Part shown: positions 1-7,929 of the stretch, piece after piece | How positions within the stretch are numbered: the first letter of the stretch is position 1 | Layout: each line of letters opens with the position of its first letter | From: G039029935 sp039029935 | GTDB taxonomy: Bacteria; Chloroflexota; Anaerolineae; Caldilineales; Caldilineaceae | Length of the DNA: 15,244 nucleotides | Assembly (NCBI GenBank): GCA_039029935.1 | Contig: JBCCFC010000164.1 | Location: 1 to 15,244 of the forward strand | Direction: 5' to 3' | Notes under the pieces: generated by a model | Told to the model about the DNA's origin: nothing | The model's input: only the letters and a program-made list of their open reading frames with translations | Databases searched by the model: none | Made by a program: the position numbers and the translations under genes

Positions 1-60
1 TCACCCTAAAGCAGGTTGAAACGAACAGACCTAACGTTCTTTCACTGGTATTGGGATTAG

Positions 61-137
61 CCTTAGTCAGTTAGTCAGGTTGTCAGCTAGTCAGCTAGTC
101 AGTTAGTCAGGTTGTCAGCTAGTCAGCTTATCAGTCA
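61..137. repeat. degenerate 8-bp tandem repeat (AGTCAGTT/AGTCAGCT type) with 32-bp higher-order period
   Basis: This tract lies downstream of the last arylsulfotransferase gene. Successive 8-bp words of the form TAGTCAGN recur without interruption. A block starting at 71 is repeated almost exactly from 103, which gives a 32-bp (4 x 8) higher-order unit and suggests expansion by unequal duplication. No gene or hairpin terminator is visible in positions 1-229. The function is unknown. Confidence 0.85.
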
Positions 138-139
138 AT

Positions 140-178
140 GTGCTGAAGTGCTGAAGTGCTGAAGTGCTGAAGTGCTGA
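140..178. repeat. 9-bp tandem repeat (TGCTGAAG[T] x about 4-5)
   Basis: Immediately after the 8-bp tract the period changes to 9, with about four to five copies of GTGCTGAAG in a row and little sequence decay. It sits between the stop of the arylsulfotransferase gene (minus strand, stop at 230) and the left edge. It resembles other short intergenic repeats of this window in length but not in sequence. Confidence 0.85.
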
Positions 179-229
179 CGGCTGATTCGCTGAAAGCTTT
201 CTATGGATATTGACTTAAGTCGTAACCCA

Positions 230-1939
230 CTATGGTCCTTGTAAAACCCAAGGCAAAAATAGCCGATGCGTTGTTGTCTGTGTCTGTGTCTGTGTCTGGG
301 CGGCAGGCACAATAATGGCGTCGGCAACACGATGGGTTGCGGATGAAATGGTGTTGGTCATGTCCGACGTGTTTGTAAAGGGAATGCCGTTGGCGTTCAA
401 CGGGACAACACGAACGTGATAATTCTCTTGTACCATTGCAGAGATGACCGTGCTATCGGTGATGATGGTTGTGGTCTCAAACCCGGTTTTGGGCTGTGTG
501 GCGATCAATGTTTGCGGGAATGCGGATGCATCGCCATACACATTATATGCAGCGACCTCCGTCGCCCCATTCCAGCTATAGGCCAATTGAATCGACGTGG
601 TTTGCGAGAGCGGTCCAGTGTTGGTGATAGACGCTTGCTCAATCTCACGAATAACCGCCAAATCGGGCGGTGTACTGGGGTGTCCTGTCCAAGGGAACCG
701 ATAGGCGCGGTATGTTACCATCTCTGGCGGCAGTGATAGTTCAAGCAATGTTTGCCCATCACGTGTGACTTCTGTCACCGTAGTGGCTGCATCGCCCCAC
801 GAGATCAGTGTATTGCCATTGGGAAGCCGCTGTGCGTTGCCCAAAAATTTGCCAAACAAGTCCGGTGTATGTCGATGTTCCCAGACCAAGGTCGCGGTTA
901 GATTGTCTTCGTCCAGTTCATATTCGACCACGCGAGAATATGTATTGAGCCGGTTATCAAAAACTGTCAGGTTGCCATTTGCGACACGACGCGCATCATG
1001 TTGTTTCTCGAACAATACATGCTCCGCGTCAATGGCATTAATCATCTCAAATTGATTATTTTTGCCACCAAAACGCCACATGATCTCACCCGTTGCGCGG
1101 TTAATTTTGGTGACTTCATAGAGATCACGGCTCGATATCAGCAGATTGCCATCTGTGTCCTGTTCAACTGAGTTACAGTGGACGGCGTCCAAATAGGTCG
1201 TCACAAGACTGTGATAAGTATCTGTGATGGCATAATGGTCTTCGCTACGCCACTCAAAAACCAACTCTCCTTGGGGATCAATCTCCTGTATGTGACAGTT
1301 GATATAGGCCATATTGGTGGACCCACCGTCAACGACTTCACTGACATCTATATATCGTAGGCTATACACAATGAGTAGATAGTTGCCATTTGGCATCACT
1401 TGAATATCATGCAAATCCGATACATTGCCAACGGGTAGTACAGTCCCCACAACTTCATAGGTGCTATCTCGAAACAGATGACGATGTAGACCGCCAACCC
1501 AGTAAGATAACAGCCCATTGTCCAGCACCTTGAAATCATCGAGGCGAGAATGATCTGCATACTGATCCGGAGGCACTTTGTAATGGTAGACCAACTCGCC
1601 ATCATTATCGACAATCAGCAGATACGGTTCATAGACACTGGACCCAACGCGTCTTTCGTGGGGAGAGATAAAAAGGTAGCCCTCCGCCAGAGATGCGGAA
1701 CCTGTGAACGATGTTGTGTGATTCACGACTGTTGGCAATGGGATATCATCGGGCACGGTCCAATAGCGGTCTAATGTGACACGATTCGCAGGGTTTACCG
1801 TGTGGTAAGGCTGCATGGACTGTATATCTTGTGCTTGTGCGTGGGCCGACGTGAATAGGAGTGCTGTTTGTAGTGATGCTAATAACGCAAGCGATAGCGA
1901 TGTTGCAGCAATCATCAAGGCAAAAGAACATCTTGACAT
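230..1939 (-). CDS. secreted arylsulfotransferase (ASST) family protein, paralogue 1
   Basis: 569 aa with an N-terminal signal peptide (hydrophobic stretch about residues 6-30, cleavage near AHA-QA). The family moves a sulfuryl group from a phenolic sulfate ester to a phenol acceptor outside the cytoplasm, through a histidine intermediate. The known catalytic pattern is visible: H177 (DLHD), H254-x-N256, R271 fifteen residues later, and H314 (QHDARR). Propeller-like motifs follow (NAQRLPNGN near 368-376, FPW near 415). A beta-sandwich module around 450-535 (SWNGATE) comes next, then a Gln-Thr linker and a terminal FLPWVLQGP tail. The mature protein has only two cysteines, C215 and C255. I chose ATG 1939 because AAGGA lies 9 bp upstream; the frame continues upstream only through repeat DNA. 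Last gene of the probable operon. Family assignment good; substrate unknown. Confidence 0.85.
   Translation of the reverse strand: MSRCSFALMIAATSLSLALLASLQTALLFTSAHAQAQDIQSMQPYHTVNPANRVTLDRYWTVPDDIPLPTVVNHTTSFTGSASLAEGYLFISPHERRVGSSVYEPYLLIVDNDGELVYHYKVPPDQYADHSRLDDFKVLDNGLLSYWVGGLHRHLFRDSTYEVVGTVLPVGNVSDLHDIQVMPNGNYLLIVYSLRYIDVSEVVDGGSTNMAYINCHIQEIDPQGELVFEWRSEDHYAITDTYHSLVTTYLDAVHCNSVEQDTDGNLLISSRDLYEVTKINRATGEIMWRFGGKNNQFEMINAIDAEHVLFEKQHDARRVANGNLTVFDNRLNTYSRVVEYELDEDNLTATLVWEHRHTPDLFGKFLGNAQRLPNGNTLISWGDAATTVTEVTRDGQTLLELSLPPEMVTYRAYRFPWTGHPSTPPDLAVIREIEQASITNTGPLSQTTSIQLAYSWNGATEVAAYNVYGDASAFPQTLIATQPKTGFETTTIITDSTVISAMVQENYHVRVVPLNANGIPFTNTSDMTNTISSATHRVADAIIVPAAQTQTQTQTTTHRLFLPWVLQGP
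275..298. repeat. hexanucleotide microsatellite encoding a Gln-Thr linker
   Basis: Four perfect copies of TGTCTG (plus strand) lie inside the 3' end of paralogue 1. On the coding strand they read as alternating Gln and Thr, just before the FLPW tail. The unit is a multiple of three, so copy-number change would alter linker length without a frameshift. Confidence 0.85.
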
Positions 1940-1953
1940 GAATTGGTTTCCTT

Positions 1954-1991
1954 GGGTGAGTGGGTGAGTGGGTGAGTGGGTGAGTGGGTGA
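1954..1991. repeat. perfect 8-bp tandem repeat (GGGTGAGT x 4.75)
   Basis: Perfect GGGTGAGT units lie directly upstream of the ribosome binding site of paralogue 1. On the coding strand the repeat ends where the AAGGA begins. An in-frame start further upstream would translate it as His-Pro-Leu-Thr repeats, which I regard as non-coding. Confidence 0.9.
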
Positions 1992-2012
1992 ATCAGTAGG
2001 CTAGCCAGGCCA

Positions 2013-2106
2013 ATTACCGACCTACTCACCTACTGACCTACCGACCCACCGATTACCGACCCACTGACCCACCGACCCACCGATTACCGACCTACTGACC
2101 CACCGA
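2013..2106. repeat. degenerate 8-bp repeat tract (CCGACCCA/CTACTGAC type) with 31-bp duplicated block
   Basis: The rest of the 170-bp gap between paralogues 2 and 1 is made of 4/8-bp words such as CCGACCCA, CCGATTA and CTACTGAC. A block starting at 2041 recurs from 2072 with a single difference (2062 C, 2093 T) over about 35 bp. The opposite strand reads as GTCGGTGG/GTCAGTGG units, related in style to the GGGTGAGT tract beside it. No promoter or terminator could be singled out. Confidence 0.85.
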
Positions 2107-2109
2107 TCT

Positions 2110-5091
2110 TTATTCCTTGACAAACCCAATAAATGGCAAGAACATCTTGCACGGAATTTCTGATGGCGAAGTTCCACCCAATGCGTCTACAGTTGTGACT
2201 TGAAAACGAACATTGTCAATGTAGAATGCACCACTGCTGGCTTCAAAGTCACCTCGAATACTCAGCGTTTGTGTACCACATCCGTTGAGAAACGCTGCAA
2301 CATCGGCTGTCAATTCAACATAACGGCCTTCACGGAGGTCTAACCCCGTGAGGGACAGGACTTCATTGTCATCAATCATCACTTGAATCGTGTTGTTGCC
2401 TGTAAACCCATTGTCACCATACAATGTGCGTCGCATAATCCACAGCGCAACAGTGGCCTCTGCATCACTCGCTATCGACGGCGCAATAAACTCCTGAGAG
2501 ATACGTGCCTGTTCTGAGGATGTAAAGTCACCCAAGAAGACAAGGCGTTCGCCCTCCTGGGCCAATACATTATCATAGCCACAGCTATGTCCGCTACAGG
2601 AGAGGTATGCATAGCTGTTATCTCCGTTGGACTGTGACCAATAGGTCCAAGGGGTATTCTCCTTATTCATCTCAAAACTACCATCCGCCAACAGATCAAT
2701 GGTTTCCTCAATCGCTGTAGGCGCAGCCCCCTGTGCAAAGAGCGCAAAGAGCGTCAGGTGATCTGTGGTAAAGGTCACTTGGTTGTTCTCTGCATCCTGT
2801 CCCGTGATCTCGATTCCCTCTGTACTCCACACCTGTAGGTCAGCATTCCAGAAGCGTACATTCAAGGTGGTTTCGTCTTGACCCGCAATGGCTTCTTCGG
2901 AATAGTTGATGGAGAGTGAGACAGGCGCATTAAAGCGGAAGTTTGGCTGCAACGCACCATTCATCTGCGCATCCAGCGTAAACGCCATCACCAAGTTGGT
3001 GTTGGCTGGCAATGGTTGTGTTGGTGTTGGAATGTCGTCCAGCACAAGGGTAACGGTTTCGTCAACAACGCCAGCAGGCGCATTGACCAGAACCGAACCG
3101 GATGTTTCTGGCGCATCCAAGGTTGCTTCTGTTGCGCTGTCTGCGGACACGGTTGCGACCAATGCACAGCTCTCATCACCCGCAAAAATCAGGTTTGAGA
3201 ATGTACCCATCTGTCCCTCTTGGTCAATGGGCACAACACAGTAGAAGTAGCAAGATTCATTTGAGCCAGCAATCTCACTAACCGTTTCAAAACTCTCCTT
3301 GGTTTGGCTATCAACCTTGGTAAAGTCTGCTGGATTGGTGGTTGTACCGCCATAGACATCATAGGAGGCGATATGGGTGGCACCGTTCCAGCTATAGTGC
3401 AGCGTGGTTTCTTCGCCCTCAGAAGAAGCCAGCGTTGACGCAACCAGCATCGGCGGCTCAAACGGACGTCCCTCCCAAGGGAAGCGGAACACACGATAGG
3501 TTGACTCAACGGCTTGGAAGTAGGCTTCATAGGCTTTGCGCCCATCTAGTGTAACCTCGGTGATAAACGGCAGATGGAAGTCAATGCCAACCCCACCCCA
3601 GTCGATCACACTGTTGCCATTGGGCAAGCGCTGTACGTTGCCTGTTGCGCGGCCATAAAAGTCCGGATCATTGCGATATTGCCAGACCTGTGTCACAGTC
3701 ATGTTCTCTTCGTCCATTTCAAACTCAACCGCGCGCGAGTGGGGTGGATCCTTGTGATTGCCATTGTCAAAGAGCGTGATTGTGCCTGTCTCTTGACGGC
3801 GAGCATCGTGCTGCCAGTTGAACCACGCAACGCCCTCTTCGCCCGCATTGGTCAGGGTGAACTGGTTCTTCTTGCCACCCCATCGCCAGATGACATCGCC
3901 TGTCGCACGGTCCACTTTAGTGACCTCATCAATGTTACGGTTGGACATGATGATGTTTCCATCGTAGTCCCAATCCGCCGAATTAATATGGGTAACATCG
4001 ACATCATCACTGGTGAAGTCAACCTCATCCGAGGCGTCCAAAATCTCAAAGTGATCCCAACTGCGCCATTCAAAGATGACATTGCCCGACGGGTCAATTT
4101 CTTGGACCAGCGCACCTGTAACCGTTGCTGTCACCAGCCCCCCCTCGACAATCTGGCTCATATCAATGGGTTGATCGTCATAGACCTGCAAGAGCGCATA
4201 GCCATCTTCACGCACCTGTAAGCCATGAAAATCGGTCAGATAGCCATTGCCGACTTTGTATTCGCCAACCAAGCGATAGGTGTTGTCCATCTCGTGGAAC
4301 ACAAAATCGGGTGTATAGAAATAGGTCAACATACCATTGCGCTGTTTGCGTAGATCGCGGAAACGCGTTCCTTCTTCCATCGCCTTAAACCACACAGGTT
4401 CACCACTGTTGTCCAAAATGAGCAGGTGTGGGAACGGTGAGCGGCGTGTCAAGTTGACGGCAAAGATGTGACCCTCACCCGTCTCTTCGCCAGCCTCCAC
4501 CGTGACCGAAACAAAGGGGAAGTTGGGTGGGATGGTTGCATAAGGATGTGTGTCCGTGTGCAACGCTGTACTCATCAACTCATTGGCGGAGGCAATGTCC
4601 TGTGCGACATCATAGGTCGCATCATAGGTCGCATCATAGGCCGCCAACCGCTCTGCCAACCGTGCTCTGTGTAGTGAACGCGCTTGGCTTTCGGTCAGTG
4701 CGGAGACGGTGAAGGTGTGTGAAATTTCCTCCTCAATCACCATGCCGCTGGCAAGCGTGATGCCGCTGTTGATGGTGACATTCACGGTCTCTTCCGGTGT
4801 AAACCGTCCATCCGGTGTAAAGATGACCGTCTTGCCGTCATCGGCCAAAATTACCGTACCAGAATGCATCCCGCTCATCGATCCTTCAACCATGAACAGG
4901 TCTGCGCTCAAACTGCTAGCATCAATCTCATCACCATGACGAACCGCAATGGTTGTACCAGCACTGACATACATGGCATCTGGTCGTGGCGATACATATT
5001 CATATGGCCCAAAGCGTGATTGGGCGTCAACGGTGGTGGGCCAAAACAGCCCCAAAATAACTGCAAAAAATGCTATATAGGATACCCTCAT
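2110..5091 (-). CDS. large secreted multidomain arylsulfotransferase (ASST) family protein, paralogue 2
   Basis: 993 aa; signal peptide at residues 1-23 (cleavage near VDA-Q). Domain order as read: an SbsA/Big_5-like Ig domain (about 26-130), a Thr-Tyr-Asp-Ala repeat linker (about 151-165), the ASST propeller (about 195-540), a SWNGATH beta-sandwich (about 563-640), a ZU5-like sandwich (about 645-790), a jelly-roll-like module starting GSFEMN (about 804-965), and a terminal FLPFIGFVKE tail. Catalytic-pattern residues H289, H368-x-N370, R385 and H428 are all present. The two propeller cysteines of the sister proteins are Ala326 and Ile369 here; cysteines occur only in the C-terminal modules. 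ATG 5091 has AAGGAG 6 bp upstream and lies 48 bp after paralogue 3. The extra modules suggest binding to a polymer or the cell surface, which is inference. Confidence 0.85.
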   Translation of the reverse strand: MRVSYIAFFAVILGLFWPTTVDAQSRFGPYEYVSPRPDAMYVSAGTTIAVRHGDEIDASSLSADLFMVEGSMSGMHSGTVILADDGKTVIFTPDGRFTPEETVNVTINSGITLASGMVIEEEISHTFTVSALTESQARSLHRARLAERLAAYDATYDATYDVAQDIASANELMSTALHTDTHPYATIPPNFPFVSVTVEAGEETGEGHIFAVNLTRRSPFPHLLILDNSGEPVWFKAMEEGTRFRDLRKQRNGMLTYFYTPDFVFHEMDNTYRLVGEYKVGNGYLTDFHGLQVREDGYALLQVYDDQPIDMSQIVEGGLVTATVTGALVQEIDPSGNVIFEWRSWDHFEILDASDEVDFTSDDVDVTHINSADWDYDGNIIMSNRNIDEVTKVDRATGDVIWRWGGKKNQFTLTNAGEEGVAWFNWQHDARRQETGTITLFDNGNHKDPPHSRAVEFEMDEENMTVTQVWQYRNDPDFYGRATGNVQRLPNGNSVIDWGGVGIDFHLPFITEVTLDGRKAYEAYFQAVESTYRVFRFPWEGRPFEPPMLVASTLASSEGEETTLHYSWNGATHIASYDVYGGTTTNPADFTKVDSQTKESFETVSEIAGSNESCYFYCVVPIDQEGQMGTFSNLIFAGDESCALVATVSADSATEATLDAPETSGSVLVNAPAGVVDETVTLVLDDIPTPTQPLPANTNLVMAFTLDAQMNGALQPNFRFNAPVSLSINYSEEAIAGQDETTLNVRFWNADLQVWSTEGIEITGQDAENNQVTFTTDHLTLFALFAQGAAPTAIEETIDLLADGSFEMNKENTPWTYWSQSNGDNSYAYLSCSGHSCGYDNVLAQEGERLVFLGDFTSSEQARISQEFIAPSIASDAEATVALWIMRRTLYGDNGFTGNNTIQVMIDDNEVLSLTGLDLREGRYVELTADVAAFLNGCGTQTLSIRGDFEASSGAFYIDNVRFQVTTVDALGGTSPSEIPCKMFLPFIGFVKE
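4607..4642. repeat. 12-bp in-frame tandem repeat x3 encoding a Tyr-Asp-Ala-Thr linker
   Basis: Three nearly identical 12-bp units (core GCATCATAGGTC, plus strand) lie inside paralogue 2 and encode repeated TYDA residues between the Ig-like domain and the propeller. The unit length preserves the frame, so this linker can expand or contract. Confidence 0.85.
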
Positions 5092-5139
5092 GTTTTCTCC
5101 TTCGTGACGTGTATCAAAAAAAATCTATGACAAAACCCA

Positions 5140-7338
5140 TTAAGGTCTTTGATTAATAAAAATAGGCAGGAAAACTTGATATGTCGAATTAAGACGAATT
5201 TGATGTGTCAAGGTAAATGGTTGATACCTTATATCAGATATATTTACTGGTATATCATCAGGGAAATCGTCCTGCAATAAACGATAGTCAAGGAGCAAAC
5301 TTGTTTGCAACGTCAATGGTACAGGCTGAGACAAGGATTGGCTGCTGGGTGTTATTCTTAATGTGTATCCCAATGTCATCGTTTGCTGTTCGGCAGAAGG
5401 TTTGGGGAAATAGTTAGATGTATTGGTCGGTTGAAAGCCAGAAAGTGTACCCGCCCAGCCAGTGGATGCATTTGTCTCTACACCAGCATCGGATAGCTGC
5501 TCGCATACCCCCTGTGTGCATGAAAGGTCAGCGATTTCACTGATCGCAACATCGGCTTCTCCGGTATCAGGTCCCGCGGGTGTTATCGCTGTCGTCACAG
5601 TCATCACACCAGCCGTCGCCGTCACCATGCCCATATTGCGCAATTCAACCACATAATCTACTACATAGATAGGCGATTCTGCAACTATATCCTGATGAAA
5701 ATCAGCAATTATTGATGATTGCGACAAATCGGCCATGTAATTGGGACGCAGAGGTACACCATCATGCGTGATTGGGACGAGACGATATGAAGGTGGCGTA
5801 TCTGCATCCATAATGGGTTGAGTGATGACTGTTGAGGTTTCAAATCCGGTTTTGGGCGTGGTTTTGAGCAGTGTCGTGGGATAGGTGGTGGGAGAAGATG
5901 CCGCCTCATCAGATAGATCGCCATAAATCTGATAAGCATCAACCTCGGTTGCCCCATTCCAACTGTAGGCAAGCGTTGTCGAATAGATGCCTGTTTCTGG
6001 ATTGGTGATGGTTGTACTGATGACCGTTGGCTCGGTGAGAGGATAGCCTTGCCAAGGAAAGCGAAAGGCACGGTAGTTGCGCATAGTTTTGGGGAGTGAC
6101 AGTTCAAAGACTTTTGTGCCATCCCGCGCCACCTCGGTCACAGCAGGCTGCACAGAGGCTCCCCAGCCAATCAGCGTGTTACCGTTCGGGAGTCGCTGTG
6201 CATTGCCCATGATAAACCCATAGGTATCCGGTGTGTTGCGATATTCCCACACCAATGTCGCCACCATGTTTGTCTCATCCAATTCATACTCAATTGCCCG
6301 CGAATACGACGCAGCGCCTGTGCCGTTGTCAAAAATCAACAAATTGCCATTGGGCACACGTTGTGGGTCATGCTGCTGACTAAAGGCCAAGCGAGTCTGT
6401 TCCGTTGCATAGACACCCCTGCCTATGCTGTGCACAGCATGACCCACCTCATCAGTTTCCCCACCTGTGCTAAGTCCATCCACAAAGGTAAAATCATTGT
6501 TGGGGCCACCAAGCTGCCAAATCACCTCACCCGTTTGTCGATGAATTTTGGCGACCATATTCATATTGCGGGCTGAAAGTAACAGATGACCATCGGTATC
6601 TTCGACAATGGTATTACAGTGCAGATAATCGACCCATGAACTATCAATGTCGCCATAAATGGTATCTGTGATGTTAAAATGATTTCGCCCCGACCATTCA
6701 AAAATGACATTGCGTTCCGCATCCAATTCAAACACGCTACACTCAATCAAGTTTGCATTGGGGTCGCCGTCTTCAACCAGTGCGCTCATATCAACAGGCA
6801 GCAATTGATAGGTTAATATGAGCATGTGATTATTGGGCAATAAACGCATGTCATGAAAGTCTAAGCGATGCTCTTCCGGTGCTTCGACCCGCTCCAATCG
6901 TTGATAGGTGTTGTCAAAAATATAATGTGCCCCCAAATCTTCTTCCACGTAGGTAAGCCGATTGCCTAACTGTACCTTGAAGTCACGCGGATGTGAAAAG
7001 GTCTGGCGGAAAAAGATGACCTCCCCGTAATTATCGACCATCATCATGTACGGGAATTCGTTGTAGTTGCGCAACATATTGGGGGTAATAAAAATATAGC
7101 CTTCACCCACTAACTCAGGGATGAAGGTTGTAACAGTGATCGGTGGCAGTGGATCGTCGATGGTGACAAATTGATTGGTTGAGAGGATGGGTGTTGTTTG
7201 CGCAGGTGAAATCTGCGGCCCGTCATCATGCACCGCGTATATATGGGAATGGGACGAGAATGTTAGGAGGAATGCCATGAATATTGTTGTTGCGATTACC
7301 AATAAAAGAAATATTCTATATGTCGTATATGAAAACAC
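5140..7338 (-). CDS. secreted arylsulfotransferase (ASST) family protein, paralogue 3
   Basis: 732 aa, first of the three tandem sulfotransferase-like genes to be transcribed. A signal peptide is clear (hydrophobic about 7-28). The propeller core carries H162 (DFHD), H240-x-N242, R257 and H323 (QQHDPQR), matching the ASST catalytic pattern. C200 and C241 occupy the same positions as the cysteine pair of paralogue 1. A SWNGATE beta-sandwich (about 456-530) follows. A CARDB/adhesion-like beta domain (about 550-710) with its own close cysteine pair (LSCTQGVC) comes next, and the protein ends FLPIFINQRP. Two GTG starts are possible, 7344 and 7338; I took 7338 because AAGGA stands 7 bp before it but only 1 bp before the other. 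It begins 24 bp after the SRPBCC gene. Confidence 0.83.
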   Translation of the reverse strand: MFSYTTYRIFLLLVIATTIFMAFLLTFSSHSHIYAVHDDGPQISPAQTTPILSTNQFVTIDDPLPPITVTTFIPELVGEGYIFITPNMLRNYNEFPYMMMVDNYGEVIFFRQTFSHPRDFKVQLGNRLTYVEEDLGAHYIFDNTYQRLERVEAPEEHRLDFHDMRLLPNNHMLILTYQLLPVDMSALVEDGDPNANLIECSVFELDAERNVIFEWSGRNHFNITDTIYGDIDSSWVDYLHCNTIVEDTDGHLLLSARNMNMVAKIHRQTGEVIWQLGGPNNDFTFVDGLSTGGETDEVGHAVHSIGRGVYATEQTRLAFSQQHDPQRVPNGNLLIFDNGTGAASYSRAIEYELDETNMVATLVWEYRNTPDTYGFIMGNAQRLPNGNTLIGWGASVQPAVTEVARDGTKVFELSLPKTMRNYRAFRFPWQGYPLTEPTVISTTITNPETGIYSTTLAYSWNGATEVDAYQIYGDLSDEAASSPTTYPTTLLKTTPKTGFETSTVITQPIMDADTPPSYRLVPITHDGVPLRPNYMADLSQSSIIADFHQDIVAESPIYVVDYVVELRNMGMVTATAGVMTVTTAITPAGPDTGEADVAISEIADLSCTQGVCEQLSDAGVETNASTGWAGTLSGFQPTNTSNYFPKPSAEQQTMTLGYTLRITPSSQSLSQPVPLTLQTSLLLDYRLLQDDFPDDIPVNISDIRYQPFTLTHQIRLNSTYQVFLPIFINQRP

Positions 7339-7362
7339 AAACACATCCTTTTTGCTCTTCAG

Positions 7363-7860
7363 CTAATCAAAACGGTTCGTTGACTCCATCATCTTGGCAA
7401 GACTTTTCAGCGATCTTTTACCATTGAACGCAAAAAACATGCCAAAAAGACGCCCCAATACAATTGGCAGCGGACCACCCCATTCAAAGGCAAATGTCCA
7501 TGCAAGTTCACAACTTGAATCACTGAGTGGTGTGAGCGTATAGTCCTCGGCAAAGGCCGACAATGGCAGCGTACCCCGCTCGAAATAGAACCCCATCCGC
7601 AGCGGTTCTTCCCACACAACAAAGTATTCGTCAAACTGCTGACCATTGGCTGTCACCGTACGCGTCGTGCCAACACCAAAGGGTTTGTCGCTTGTCCACT
7701 CAACATCGATGCCAAGCCATTCTTTCCAGGCAGGCCCGTCTTCCAAAGAGGTAAAAACCGAGCGTGCAGGTTTGTTGATGACTTGGCGTATTGTTGTTGA
7801 ATTTGGGCCGCTAAAGGGATAGTCAGCATCGACAGCGTTCATTTTGCGTAGTTTAGGCAT
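7363..7860 (-). CDS. SRPBCC / polyketide-cyclase-like protein
   Basis: 165 aa, cytoplasmic (no signal or membrane segment). The pattern RQVINKPARSVFTSLEDGPAW, then a middle strand with FDEYFVVWEEP and a C-terminal amphipathic helix rich in Lys and Leu, is typical of the START/SRPBCC fold (Polyketide_cyc2 type). That fold binds hydrophobic ligands in a deep pocket. No catalytic residue can be assigned. The ATG at 7860 was chosen over one 12 codons upstream because AAGGAGG lies 6 bp before it. It is 69 bp downstream of the hydrolase gene and 24 bp before paralogue 3, so it is probably co-transcribed with the sulfotransferases. Ligand unknown. Confidence 0.75.
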   Translation of the reverse strand: MPKLRKMNAVDADYPFSGPNSTTIRQVINKPARSVFTSLEDGPAWKEWLGIDVEWTSDKPFGVGTTRTVTANGQQFDEYFVVWEEPLRMGFYFERGTLPLSAFAEDYTLTPLSDSSCELAWTFAFEWGGPLPIVLGRLFGMFFAFNGKRSLKSLAKMMESTNRFD

Positions 7861-7929
7861 AAATATCCTCCTTGATAGATTTGCATAGATGGTCAATGGT
7901 TAAGGTTCTGATCACATACCGAGCATCGC

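Noticed and set aside
61..178. CRISPR-like array
   Set aside because: The units are 8-9 bp, contiguous, and have no spacers, and no cas genes are near. The 32-bp periodicity comes from a simple tandem duplication.
212..221. 10-bp palindrome GACTTAAGTC just downstream of paralogue 1
   Set aside because: No loop, no T-run and too short to call a terminator; a palindrome of this size can occur by chance.
1940..2029. In-frame upstream extension of arylsulfotransferase paralogue 1 (30 extra residues, His-Pro-Leu-Thr repeats)
   Set aside because: It only translates the 8-bp repeat tract, and would place the signal peptide internally. ATG 1939 has a good ribosome binding site.
3574..4221. 215-codon plus-strand open frame opposite paralogue 2
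   Set aside because: It lies fully antisense to the conserved ASST core with its catalytic motifs, has no ribosome binding site, and its product resembles no family.
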